A stretch of DNA of 28,403 nucleotides, from assembly GCA_049999725.1 (NCBI GenBank), contig JBNGIS010017731.1:27487-55889 (forward strand), given 5' to 3'. Shown in pieces: positions 1-10,637 of this stretch; positions within the stretch are counted from its first letter, which is position 1, and each line of letters begins with the position of its first letter. Below the pieces are notes generated by a model. That model saw only the letters and a program-made list of their open reading frames with translations, was not told where the DNA came from and searched no databases. Source of the stretch: Haplomitrium mnioides. Taxonomy: Eukaryota > Marchantiophyta > Haplomitriopsida > Calobryales. The translations under genes were made by a program, and so were the position numbers.

Positions 1-1900
1 TTGGAAAGAGGATGACAAAATCCAGCTATTGGAACTAATTTCAGACTCTGAATCTTAAAAACCACTATGCAGGATGTGTGAAAAGGCGGGGTACTCCCCT
101 CTATTGTCAGATAGAGGAAACATGGACCTTAAAGGAAGGGGTGAGATGAAAGGTTGGAAAAAAGAGGGAAACAAGCACAAGGTATAGGCTACCTTGCTTT
201 GGGACGACATGGACTGATTGTTTTGTTTCAGATCTTGGAAGAGTGAATTATAGTCTTAGTTGTTTTAGAACGCAACCTATTGGAGAGAGATGCAAGCCCA
301 TATCTGAGCCATAATTGTATGTTCCCATCTTCATAGAAGGGTATATTGGGTACTTGCAATTGGATTGCATCAAAAGCAACATTGGTGTGTGCCCAAAATT
401 GTTCGGTGTAGGGTTTTGGTTGCTTTGTGTGTATGGAGAAGAATGTTGGTCTGTGTTTTGCTAAGTTGGGTTGAGAGGAGTGTAGAAATACAAGGTGAAG
501 TTCAGGATTTCTAAGATCTGAATTTGATAACAAAGGTTTTAGGACCATCTCATTAGAGAGCCTTGTAATTCTTTGTCCCACTTTCCTCTGAAATAACATC
601 ATTTGGGTGTTAAGGAAGGAGGGAGGGGCGCAACAAGAAGCGAGAATATTGTCAAGCAAAGTAGATAGCCAAACATGTCTACTATGGAATATACAGAACT
701 AACAATAGGCACTATAAACAGAGGTGAATACTTGCTTTGGTTGAGCACCTGTGAATCGATGGTATACAATTTCATAAGTGAATCAAGGTCACAATTAAAT
801 ATACTCTTTTAATATTGGATTTCAAGCTAAATTAATACTAATGCTAAGACATTGTCATTTGAGCACTCATTGAATACTACTATGACCTTAAATAGAGAAA
901 AAAAATAAAAAACTAAGAACTTAAGACTATTCAAATAGTCCAAAACTTAACCTCAACACCAAATAGATCATGAAAAGGGACTTCAATTTATTCCAAATCA
1001 ATAATTGGAAAGTGTCAACAATATTTAAGATGCAATAGCCAACCCAACCATGTTAGGAGATGAAGGTGTAAGTTTAGCTAGCGAGTTTAGTAGGTTGCTC
1101 AAAATGTCATCAATGGATTTAAGATCTAGACAATATTCAAGTACCTTGTACTCCATACAACTTTGTGTTGATATGAGGTAAGCCAAACATTCGAGATCTA
1201 CAAAACACAACCTAAGAAAACTCAAAACAAATGATGATACACAAAGACAATCAAGGTAAACTCATGTTTTTGAAGGTAGTCTCCTTTTGCATCCTCAGAA
1301 TAACTCCATAACATCATGCAACTATACCCATACACACATAAATGATTTCACAGTAAAGAGGGAGAAAAACTTATGTTTATGATTTTAAGTCTTTTTTTTA
1401 TGACCTTGACCTCTCAATCCGATAACTCACACAACAATATATACTTCAAATGACTTGATTATAACTTGACTCAACATACATGACTTATTTTAGAGAACAA
1501 AATGACACAACACATTAAAAACATAAACACAAACATCATGATTCCAATACCTCACATGGAATACTTAGCAATCTGCAATCAATTCGCAAATAATCTCTTG
1601 TTGTTCAATGATCCTCCATGATTCATAGTTACATGAGGTCAAAACTCTCCACAACCCCATACAAAACATACCATACATGTATAACAACAAAACCATCATT
1701 ACTTCGCTTCTACAAACTCACTCTATTTTGATTTTCTAATAACTCAACTGTCGTTTCTTCATAATTGGTACATAGCCAGTGATGCAATTCCACCATATGT
1801 CTAACTATTCCACCCAACGTACTTTGTAGATTTACATTCGACTATATGTACTGGAATTTACAATACTCAATTCATATTTCGTCGGCTTGGTCTTCTAGTT
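1..1900. other. AT-rich region without a recognisable gene
   Basis: The sequence is AT-rich, with short ORFs on both strands and many A/T runs. Apart from the minus-strand ORF at 228-659, I see no recognisable protein domain, repeat array or RNA gene. A 66-codon minus-strand ORF at 1025-1225 has no features I can name. Decayed transposon sequence is the most likely content, but I could not assign a family. Confidence 0.5.
228..659 (-). CDS. hypothetical ORF, 143 codons, unrecognised
   Basis: This is the longest uninterrupted stop-free frame in the first 5 kb that does not cross Ns. It begins with ATG at 659 on the minus strand and ends with a stop near 228. The predicted product is Leu/Ser/Asn-rich, has a Cys-Cys-Ala-Pro-Pro stretch near its start, and shows no clear signal peptide, membrane helix or catalytic motif. 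I do not recognise a family. It may be one exon of a host gene, a remnant of a mobile element, or chance. No intron signals, neighbours or promoter support it, so reality as a gene is uncertain. Confidence 0.2.
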   Translation of the reverse strand: MLDNILASCCAPPSFLNTQMMLFQRKVGQRITRLSNEMVLKPLLSNSDLRNPELHLVFLHSSQPNLAKHRPTFFSIHTKQPKPYTEQFWAHTNVAFDAIQLQVPNIPFYEDGNIQLWLRYGLASLSNRLRSKTTKTIIHSSKI

Positions 1901-4900
1901 GCTATGCCAACAAAACCTCCTCTAGTGCCGAGTTAATCTTATTAAGTGGTTCTTTTTGGTGGGAGGGACCAGCCTTGTGCTAACGTGTTCTTTCTGCCCT
2001 CTTGCACCTAGCTGTCCCACTAATGGTCAATGTGTGCCAAGGGTTTGCCACTTTGTTGCAATTTTCAGCCCTAAGTTCTCTGAGAACTTCAAAGATTTAA
2101 CAAGTCCAACATTCACCACATGCTACTATCTAGTTAAGTTCTGATCTAAAAACTCACAATGTTGCTATTGCTGCCTAATTCAACAAGAAATTCAAAGGAG
2201 TGTGTTCACTTTGTTCCCCTCTCTATGTTGCAGCTCTCACATATTCATTGTGACTCTTGTCCACCTTGCAGCCCTTTGTCTCCAACTGTCGATTTGACTT
2301 CCTACGTCACTCCACACCACACTCTTCCACTCACACACCCCAGAAAATAGATAGTTTTTACCTCTATCATCCATAGGGCTAAGATTACTTACTCCCCAGA
2401 TAGGGAGATGACGCTCTCTACCACTAGTCACCCAACTCCACCCTTCTCGCCCTTCTTGTTGCACACTCCCATTCAAAGAGATGGAAGCCTCTCATACTTG
2501 CTTGCAATGATCAAGGAACCAATCTTTCAGATTAAAACTTTGTCTTGCACCACGATGGTGATGTTGTGCTCACACTAGAGCTAACCCTCTTTGGCTAGAA
2601 GGGGGGATATTCCCACTGATTGATGTAGTCACAATTACACCTCTAGCTTGCAAGGTTTCCTTGATCAAGTAACAACCTACCAATGCTAGGCTTGTGGGTG
2701 CAGGCAACTATGTAAGTGGCACTCTTCTTGAGTCTCTCTACTATATGGAAAAATCCTCCCCATGATAGAGCTTCTTGCTCTCAATTGGGTCCACCTTGTC
2801 GGTCCAGCTCCCCCCCTCTGAGAAAGCTAGTGCTTGCTTCTGCAATCTAACCTCAACCTCCTTGGGCTCATGATATTCCCCTTTGCCCTCCAATTCATCA
2901 TTCCAATCCCCTTAACTGTGTCCCTCTCTTGCCTGTACTCCCCTCTCCACAAGGGCTAAATTCCTTGTGCCAACTAGCGGTTGACCTGTGGGCACCCAAA
3001 TTCATCATTTTCTTAATTTTTTGACTATGCTTGCAAGCTCCTCTATCAAATCCAAGAGTGGCCTAGCAAACTCCTCCACCAAGCGACTCAAATTTTTGTA
3101 GGTGAGTAATAATTTGTGATTGTCTGGAGCTGCAATTCCACTGCTCTTCTAATTAGATAGATTGCACGTTGAGTTTTGATCCTCTTGCTACCATGTTAGT
3201 TGTATGCCATTGTGGAGGGGTGGCCAAATCCTTTTGTTGCTTTCGTTTCACTTTCTTCTTTGCTAAGTCCTGGCCCTTTGGTCCTTCAAACTACATACCT
3301 CTATTTATGGTCTTAGCTCAAGGGGGAGATAGGGGTCTTCCTCCCTTTTCATTGATAGAGGCCATTTCCCGATTGGCCTTTTCTTTCTTTTCTTTGCTAA
3401 AGGTGAGTTTTTGTGTCCGGTTTCTTGCGCACTTGGCTTTTGCTTGTTCTATTTTCCTTTATGTGTCTTATAGGTTGGGATGTGGAGAAGGTTGATGGGG
3501 CTCTTGTACCCCTTTGCTAAGTTCTGCATTTGTTCGACTTGTTGCAATCAGATCCTTGATCCCTGTGGGACTTAAGGCATTTTCCCTTTTTTGTCGCTTC
3601 ATTTTCTTGCCTCGATTACTTCTCTTTAGAGGCTTTTCCTCTTTTCACTAGCGGTGCTTCATCAATGTGTGACATAGTCCTTGCCCTATCCTTGTTTCTT
3701 TTTTGAAGATGAAGAGTAAGCATGGTTGGTTCTTCATGGTGATTTTATTCTTTCACGCTCTTGAGGTTTTTTGCTCTTACTTCTGCTTTTTGCTTTCCTT
3801 CCTTGAGGTTTTTTTGTTTGTGATCGAGATGAAGGCCTGTCAATTCCTTCCTATGTGGCTTTGGTTTTTGATGGCGGCTTCCTCCCAGTTTGTCATGTTG
3901 GCTCTTGTTGGTGGTGGTTGGGTGCCTAGGATGTGGCCACGCCATTGCTCTTTTGTGTTGCATGGCCCTTTTTACCCTTCGTAAGTTACCTTGGACTCCT
4001 TGGCGCGAATCCGGCTTGTGTGGTCTCAGCGTGCTCGTAGTCTCTTGGGCCCAAGCTGTTGGCGGTCATCCTTGTTCATGCTTTGTCCCCTACACTTGAT
4101 GCACTTGAGCCTTCATGTGTTTTTCGTGATGCCCCTCTTGGCCTACTGATACGCAAGTCTACTGATAAAGAAATATTTCTCTCGCCCTTTCCTTTTGTCA
4201 ATTATTTGCTTTCAAAGTGTGTTCTTCTTCCTATGGGCCATACCTCATTCATGCAGGCATGTAGCTTTTCCAGCAACCTTGGCTTCCTTTAGCTTTGCCT
4301 AGTTCTTCCTCGGCGGTCAAGGTGTTTCAGTTTGGTTTGGGTTTCCTTTCTTTGCAGGTTCTTTAAGCTAGTTCTTAGGGCTTATTTCCCTTTTACGCTA
4401 CCCGAGATGGCCTATTTGTGATGGTTCTTATATAAGAGGTATTCATCTTGTCGATGGTTGGGCGAACCTTCATTCTTGCCTTTGACTTTATCTGAGAGCT
4501 TGTTGATTTTGCTTCTGCATTATGAAGCTACTTTCAAGCTATAATTGTGATGTAGGCTAGGTTTCACTTGAAGGACAAGGTGTGTCCTTGGTGGTTTGAC
4601 AGGTGGATCTTGGCTCTATAAAGCCCTTCAGCTCAAGGCTTGCATTTTTTCCTTGCAACGGTGGTGGTTTTACCCCTATCTTGTGGATTAGCCCCCTCCA
4701 TCACACCAAAGCTTGCTACCTAAAGCTTTGTTTTGTCTTGCTCTACCTATTTGTTGACGCTAACCTTTCCTCTATTATGTGAATTTTGCAAGTGTGCTTC
4801 TTGTTGGGAGCTAGCGCTTTGCTTGCCTCTACACAGACCCTTGTCCCTACCAAAGTTGTTTTGCAACTTGGCTCGAATGGCCCTGTCTCTTCCGGTCTGA

Positions 4901-5876
4901 CGACCTCTCTTTCTCGTGGCTCATGTTGTTTGTTATTATAATGTTCAATAAAAGCATCAACATTCTACCACCTCAACGATGTTTTAAACAGTAAGGGAAA
5001 CCACCCTTCCTCTCTTTTGTGCAATTGCAAAGCGGAAAAAGAAGAAAAAACATGTGCCTCCCTCCTCTCCTATGTTAATGCCCCTACCTTGTAAGCTCAC
5101 CGCCAATTCAGTCTTGGTCTTCCGCCATCCTTTGTGCCACTGTCCTTGCCCTTAGAGCACCTCAATTTGTCGTGTTGCTATGTCGTTGAGCGCTCGTTGT
5201 CATTCATGGTCCTCTATGGGCTTCCTTCGCCGCCGTTCGCTTTTGTTATTGTCGTCACCTTTGCCGTCTACGTAGTCATGGCCACCTTACTCAAACCTCT
5301 GTTTTCCTCCCTNNNNNNNNNNNNNNNNNNNNNNNNNNNNNNNNNNNNNNNNNNNNNNNNNNNNNNNNNNNNNNNNNNNNNNNNNNNNNNNNNNNNNNNN
5401 NNNNNNNNNNNNCCTCTGTTTTCCTCCCTTCAGTCCTATTTTACACTTCCATGCAAACATTTCACTTAATTATCAATTAGGTTTGAAGGTTGCACTTGCC
5501 TTTAGGTCCTTGAGTCATTTATGAAGGTTGGTACCTCCTTAGGTTCTTGTTTCTTCAGCTTGGCACATTGGACTTGACCCCCTATGACTCTATTTCAAGA
5601 TCAGCTCCGACTCCACCTTGATCTCATTGTTGTTGTGTGGCACAGAAAGACTAATGCCCATCCTCCATGGCTTCTCCATCATTGCTTGATCACCTCAGCT
5701 TGCTCCTCTCTTGTTGTGAACTTGCTATCTCACCATGGCACCTACTTGATTGTGGTCACCCTTCCGTTCTAATCTCTCATTCGTCATTGTTTGGCATTTA
5801 AGGATGAACAACGTGCCATGATACAGAAAAAAAAAAACAGATCATGCAAACAGAAAGTTTTATTTTTTTCGGGTAG
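1900..5876. other. pyrimidine-rich region without a supportable gene
   Basis: From about 1900 the + strand becomes rich in C and T, with many CTT, CCT and TTG runs. It gives several short hydrophobic ORFs (for example 3169-3495, 3703-3984 and 4059-4292) that look like composition artefacts: Phe/Leu/Cys/Ser-rich and with no domain pattern. An AATAAA-like motif sits near 4950 after a T-rich stretch, which could mark the end of an old transcript or retroelement, but no coding region supports it. Probably old repeat sequence. Confidence 0.45.
5313..5412. other. assembly gap (100 N)
   Basis: There are exactly 100 Ns, the usual placeholder for a gap of unknown size. The 17 bases just left (5296-5312) and just right (5413-5429) are identical (CCTCTGTTTTCCTCCCT), so the two contig ends probably overlap and the gap may be false. 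ORFs spanning it are artefacts. Confidence 0.95.
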
Positions 5877-6550
5877 TGTCAGCAAGTGACATGAGGTACT
5901 AGGGAAGAATTCTTGGAATCAGAGGGGCATTGAAACAATTCCTCTCTCTTAAGTGTTAAAGTACCTCAGAAGCAGCGGATCAACTCCAATCAATGAGTAT
6001 GAGCGGATTGCATGGATCCGAGGAGTGGAATTGGGTCATGAAGGAGAAGGAAGGGAGGTCGATAGAAGAAGGGCTCGCATGATCGCTTCCAAGTGGAGAA
6101 GGGAGTTGTGCCAGTCATTGAAGGGGGGGATACCACTATAATTTGACAGAAGCGGAAGAGAGCCTCCAAATATCATCGAGATGCAGGAATCGGGGCCCAA
6201 GCAGGGAGGAACAGAGCGCTCACTAGAGGCAATCAGCCAAGGAGAGGAAGGAAGGGTGACCTCAGAAGGGAAGAAGGATCAGGGATCAGAGGAGGAGGAT
6301 GGGAGTGTGGGGCGGAGATCGAAGAGCGACAATAGTTGAAGGGGATCGTAGGCAAGGGAAGTGCTACAGCGTAAGCTTGCTGATGGCCACGCTCTAAGAG
6401 TTGGAATCGAGAAGAGAAAGGAGGGGGCAACGACCTTCGTAAGCAGCGTCGACGACGAGGATCGGGGGATGCCTCACTTTCTCAGGTGTTAACGGGCTTT
6501 ATCGATGTCCAGACCCACTTTAGACTTCACGGTTTAGAGGGCTTCAACAG

Positions 6551-6706
6551 AAATGTGGCAAGCGCGGAGGTGTTCGAGGGCATCAATGGAAATGTGGCAA
6601 GCACGGAGGTGTCCGAGGGTTTCAGAGGAAACGTGGCAAGCACACATGTGTCCGAGGGCTTCAGCGGAAATGTGGCAAGTTCAGGAGAGCCTTTGGTCAA
6701 TTTCGG
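6551..6706 (+). repeat. 39-bp tandem repeat in LTR
   Basis: Unit starts AAATGTGGCAAG (AAACGTGGCAAG in one copy) at 6551, 6590, 6629 and 6668, exactly 39 bp apart, giving three full units and a partial fourth. Because 39 is a multiple of three, the array stays open and reads as 13-residue units beginning NVAS. The solo LTR has a shorter, diverged version (about 24985-25100, opposite strand), so the array is ancestral to the family. Confidence 0.9.
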
Positions 6707-7415
6707 AGTCTCAGGTCAGCGTGGCGGTCCACCTCCCCTATTGAAAATGACGTCGGGTGGCGCCCTGCGAAACCAAGTCAATTGCGGGCCCAGAGGTTCC
6801 ATGGTTTCCTTCGGACTCCCTGTCCGAGGAATATTTCAGAATCTCTCGTGGTCAACTTTGGAACCTCAAGTCAGCACGGCAGTCCACCTTTCTTGTTGAA
6901 AGCGACATCGGACGGAACCCTGCAGAACCAAGTCAACTACGGGCCCAGAGGTTCTGTGGTTTCCTTCAGACTCCCTGTTTGAGGAATATTTCGGAATCTC
7001 CTGTGGTCAACTTCGGAACCTCATGTCAACGCAGCGGTCCACCTTCCCTGTTGAAAGCGGCGTTGGACGGCGCTCTACGGAACCAAGTCAACTGCAAGCC
7101 CAGACGTTCCATGGTTTCCTTTGGACTCCATGTCCAAGGAATATTCCAGAATCTCTCGTGGTCAACTTCGAAACCTCTAGTCAAAGCGGCGGTTCCCTGT
7201 TGACAACCGCGTCGAACGGCGCCTTGTGGAAGAAAGTCAACCTCAAACTCGGGAGTCCGAAGGGTTCTTTGAACTCATCTATCTTAGGGATCCTTCATGT
7301 CAGAGCTAGGGTCAACTTCGGAAGCAGGTCAACGCGGTGGTCCAACTTCTGGGTTGAAGACGACGTCGGACAGCGGCTGCGGAAGAAAAGTCAACTGCAG
7401 ATGCTCAGCTCTGCG
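6690..7415 (+). repeat. 155-bp tandem repeat in LTR with W-box-like hexamers
   Basis: Five units are anchored by GGTCAA at 6695, 6850, 7005, 7160 and 7310, so spacing is 155, 155, 155 and 150 bp. The last two units are more diverged. Each contains two or three RGTCAA hexamers, the reverse complement of the TTGACY W-box bound by WRKY factors: 6695, 6776, 6850, 6931, 7005, 7086, 7160, 7179, 7235, 7310, 7327 and 7388, all in the same orientation. The solo LTR appears to hold only one recognisable unit (near 24128), so the array expanded in this lineage or contracted in the other. Confidence 0.88.
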
Positions 7416-7726
7416 GGATTCTTTGGACTCTGTTCCATGGGATTCTTTGGACTGGGTTCCACGGGTTTCTTCAGACTTGGTTTCGCGGGATTCTTCGGAC
7501 TCTGTTCAAGGGAATTCTTCAAACTGGGTTCCACGGGTTTCTTCGAACTCGGTTTCGCGAGTTTCTTCGGATTCAATTCTGCGGGATTCTTCGGACTCCG
7601 TTCCAGGGAATTCTTCAGACTGGGTTCCATGGGTTTCTTCGAACTCGGTTTTGCGAGTTTCTTCGGATTCAGTTCCGTGGGATTCTTCGGACTCGGTTTT
7701 GAGAGATTCTTTGGACCAGACCCCGT
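7415..7726 (+). repeat. 24-bp minisatellite in LTR, about 13 units
   Basis: The unit is close to GGGATTCTTCGGACTSKGTT plus four variable bases, repeated every 24 bp. Units 4-7 (7487-7582) and 8-11 (7583-7678) match as blocks, with about 8 differences in 96 bp, which shows a higher-order 96-bp repeat. The array is open on several frames of both strands; one + frame reads as octapeptides like GFFGLGSA and a minus frame as SPKNPAEP-like units. Long ORFs here are a by-product of the 24-bp period; I do not call a gene. Confidence 0.9.
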
Positions 7727-9086
7727 AACCATTGGAATTGACCGTTGTACTTGGATCATTCCCCAAATAGACGGGACATGTGTCACCATGTCCGGAGCTC
7801 ATGGCCAACGGGAATAATGACCTTTTCAAATGGGGCACATACGTAGGGGCACAAGCGTGGGGGGTATAGATTGACGGGCTGCGACATTGAATGGGTTGGT
7901 GTGCATGCAAATTAGAGAAGCGCAAGCGATCTCGAGACAGGAAAACTCAATGAGGTAAGGCAGAAAGGATTCTAGTGAAGATTTACGTGAGGCGAGTGGA
8001 CTCGTGTAGGGGGTTAGCAGGGGTGGAGGTGGACTAGAAGGGCGCTGAGAATTGTTGAGCGGGGAGCTCTAGAGGCTCGAGCGATCCAGGTGGACTCATC
8101 CTCGCGGATGGACCAGTAATGAAGGTGAATCGATACGGGAAATTGAAGGGGATCCTATTTGTTGAGAATTTGGGAGAGGCTTCCAAAGGGGGATCTTGGA
8201 GTCATATTTGCATCATTTGTGCAGGAACATCAAACCCAAAAACACTCGGTGTGCGCTTTGGTTTGACCTTTCAAGTGTGGCTAAGAAGAGAGTAGTTGCG
8301 TTAGTGCCCGTGCACTGTGGAGAAGATCTATTCAAGGTTTAGAGGTGGAGTGAGTAGCCAATAGTCGAGAAAAATATCTTGAAGAGGTGGAAGTTAAAGA
8401 AATCCTCTTCCGAGCCTGAAGTAAATCCAGGGCTTCTTTCTAGGGAAGTTAAAAAAACTATCTGGAAGAAGGGTGTGTGTGTGGGAGATGGAAGGAAGAT
8501 TGAGATTGTGAGTTGAGAAAGGGAGGAGTCTGTTGGGGAGGTTAGTCCCTATGGTTCTGTAAGGCATACGATTTTGATGAAGTGAAATGCATGTGTGGTT
8601 GTATTTGTGTAGGAGTGTATTAGTTAGATTTGAATTCTGTTGTATTGTATAAGAAACACTTAGGATTAGGAGCATATAGGTATTCCATTTGTTTGAATCT
8701 TGAGACAGGCCTACGAAGGGGGAGTCATGTCCCTTGGCATTGTTCCGTGATACTTGGGGTTTTGCTTTTTGGTCTTGATTTGTATACAAAGTGGTTGGGT
8801 CCAAATTTTGGACTTGTGAATTATATTGCAGATTACCACATAAGTGCCTTGGTCTATGTGTATGAGTGTTCTGGCATTGAGTATGAATGAGCAGATTGGC
8901 TGCTGAAGTGATTGTTGAGGTTAGGAAAGCCTTGTAAGGTGAAGAGGAATTCCTTAAAGCCTCGAAGTGATAATTGGATAGGGGCCATCTCACAAAAGAA
9001 CCTATTTCCCGTGTTTTTGTCCTTTATTGCCTTTCAAGTGGCACTTGTGAAGGTTAAGGCCTAAAGGAAGGGAGTGACATAAATAT

Positions 9087-9104
9087 AAGGCGCTAGAAGG
9101 GGGG
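9087..9104 (+). promoter_or_regulatory. candidate primer-binding site
   Basis: Seven bases after the LTR end lies AAGGCGCTAGAAGGGGGG, where a tRNA primer-binding site is expected. It resembles sites of the form TGGCGC... but the first two bases are AA rather than TG, so it is either mutated or displaced. I could not assign the tRNA. Confidence 0.4.
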
Positions 9105-10637
9105 TGAAAGGTTTGCAGAAAGCCAAAGACCAACTTGAGGCCAAGTTGTCACTTTGTGCACTAAGGACCCAAATTCAGATTGTGCAGAGGTGGAGAATTC
9201 CGAGAAATAGAGCACTCTGCTATGAGTCTGTTGAGGAAGAGTGGAGGAAGGAATCGACTTGTGGGTGGAATTGTTCTTACCTAGTGTTGGGATGGCCAAC
9301 CCGGTACCCCCTTCTGGACTGAGGGGCAGATTTAAGTACAAGTCCTTCAAGGGGCGTCTGAAAGATGACCTCGATACCTGGCTAGATGATATGGAGAACA
9401 CGGCTACAACAAATAGAGAAAGCCATGTGAAAATCGGGATTTTGCCAGCGGTCTTGAAGAGAAAGGCACATCCCTGGTACAAGGATCCGCCAGACAACGT
9501 CAAGAGAGAGTGGGGAGCATTCAAGGTTGCGCTCATTGCGGAATTCAGGGGGATCAGGGAGGAAACAAAGGCACTGATAAAAATGGGTCAGCTCATGATG
9601 AAGAAGAAAGAATCCATGAGAAAATTCCTCTAGAGGTTTAAGAAGGTGTCTTGGAAGTTGAACCCGCCAGCCACCGATGGGATGTTAACAGCGTGGTTCC
9701 TGGCAGCCGTGCCTAGAGGAATAGGGACTTGGGTGAGGCAAACGTATCCGTAGACTCTGGAGGAGGCAGCCAATGCAGCTCGATCCCATGTCAAGGCTGC
9801 AATCACGAGCTCCCGAAGGAAGGAAAGAGCAAAGTATAAGTCCAAAGACTCTTCAGACACTTTTGATAATGAAGAGGAGACGAATGAGAGTTCCGCTTCC
9901 ATCTCAAAAAGCGAGGGTGACTCACACAGTAGCAGCTCAGAGGAGGACCGATCATCCTAGAGGGAGAAAAAGAGGAAGGATCCGAAGAAGAAGAAACTCG
10001 CCAAAGAGCGAGAAGTGCATCATCATAAGGGGGCCAGGAAAGGGAAATCCATAAGGAGTGAACCCGAACGCAAGACAAGCAAGAAACAAGAGGGGAGGAA
10101 TCGAATTGATGAGCTGAGCATAAAAATGGAGCGATGAATATCCTCATGGTAGGAATCAAACCAGAAGGCCGCCCACTGCCCACCAGGCAAGTTGGAGTGT
10201 GGTGCATAAGATGCAACAAGCATGACCACTCTCCTCAAGAATGCTCAGCAGAGAATAATGCAGTACACTACGTGCGAGAAGAGGCACCAGAATACGTGAG
10301 GGAGGAGGTGGATTATGAGATGGAAGAGGCCCCTAAGACAATATACCAGATCAGCGGGAGACCTTGCACCATGCTGAGCAGACCTACAGGGGGAAACAAA
10401 GGGCCAGGAAATTAGTGGGCTGCCAATCGACCACCCTAGATGATCATCATGGTTTGCTGGAATTGTGGCCAGGCATGTCACATTCCCTCCAATTGTCTGG
10501 AGCCACGGAAGAGCGGTTATGGCCAATCGCCCGCATTATGCTTCCAATGCAAGGAGGGGCATGTGGCGGTCAATTGCCCACTCACCCAAAGGCCCGATGC
10601 ATCTTCTAGCCCAGACGCAAACCCCCTCAACCCGTAG
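9104..10637 (+). pseudogene. gag: gag (capsid and nucleocapsid), decayed
   Basis: Gag packages the element RNA into cytoplasmic virus-like particles. The capsid part lies at about 9241-9630, where FKGRLKDDLDTWLDDME and later PWYKDPPDNVKREW fit the retrotransposon gag family (amphipathic helices, conserved Trp, AEFR-like helix). It is followed by a Ser/Asp/Glu-rich then Lys/Arg-rich tail (about 9840-10130). Three zinc knuckles follow: CIRCNKHDHSPQEC (about 10203-10244), CWNCGQACHIPSNC (10455-10496) and CFQCKEGHVAVNC (about 10539-10577); the last has CX2CX3HX4C, one residue shorter than usual. In-frame stops lie at 9631, 9751, 9958 (all TAG), 10135 (TGA), 10413 and 10437 (both TAG). The frame shifts near 9240 and 10134. 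The start is unclear: the reading with LQKAKDQLEAKL from 9104 is in another frame. A related gag lies at 27488-28403. Confidence 0.85.

Larger units (their letters stand above)
5877..9079 (+). repeat. 5' LTR of the Ty3/gypsy element (about 3.2 kb)
   Basis: It starts TGTCAGC and ends GGGAGTGACA, giving TG...CA ends inside a short inverted repeat (TGTCA/TGACA). The ends were set by comparison with the 3' LTR and with the reverse-oriented solo LTR, which ends at the same CA. Homology with the 3' LTR covers the outer parts; the middle (about 6230-7613) falls in that copy's N gap. About 670 bp in, three tandem arrays follow one another (39, 155 and 24 bp units), probably in U3. The final 1.3 kb (about 7730-9079) is unique sequence shared by all three LTR copies. 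I could not locate the transcription start with confidence. Confidence 0.88.

Noticed and set aside
3169-4292. Possible membrane protein gene on the + strand
   Set aside because: The ORFs are hydrophobic because the strand is T/C-rich. They are short, in different frames and lack any domain pattern or splice evidence.
4850-4965. 3' end of a LINE with AATAAA
   Set aside because: Only a T-rich stretch and one AATAAA-like motif are seen, with no endonuclease or RT coding upstream and no poly-A tail.
7550-7700. Heat-shock elements in the 24-bp array
   Set aside because: TTCTTCGAA-like strings occur, but the spacing GAAnnTTCnnGAA is not met in the units I checked.
7023-7817. 264-codon + strand ORF across the LTR arrays, and long minus-strand ORFs in the same place
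   Set aside because: They arise because the 24-bp units are multiples of three without stops. They lie inside an LTR, and no start context or non-repeat domain supports a gene.
9041-9053. LTR ending at GTGGCA (9043)
   Set aside because: The solo LTR remains similar to the large element past this point up to GTGACA (9079), which also gives an inverted partner to TGTCA at the start.
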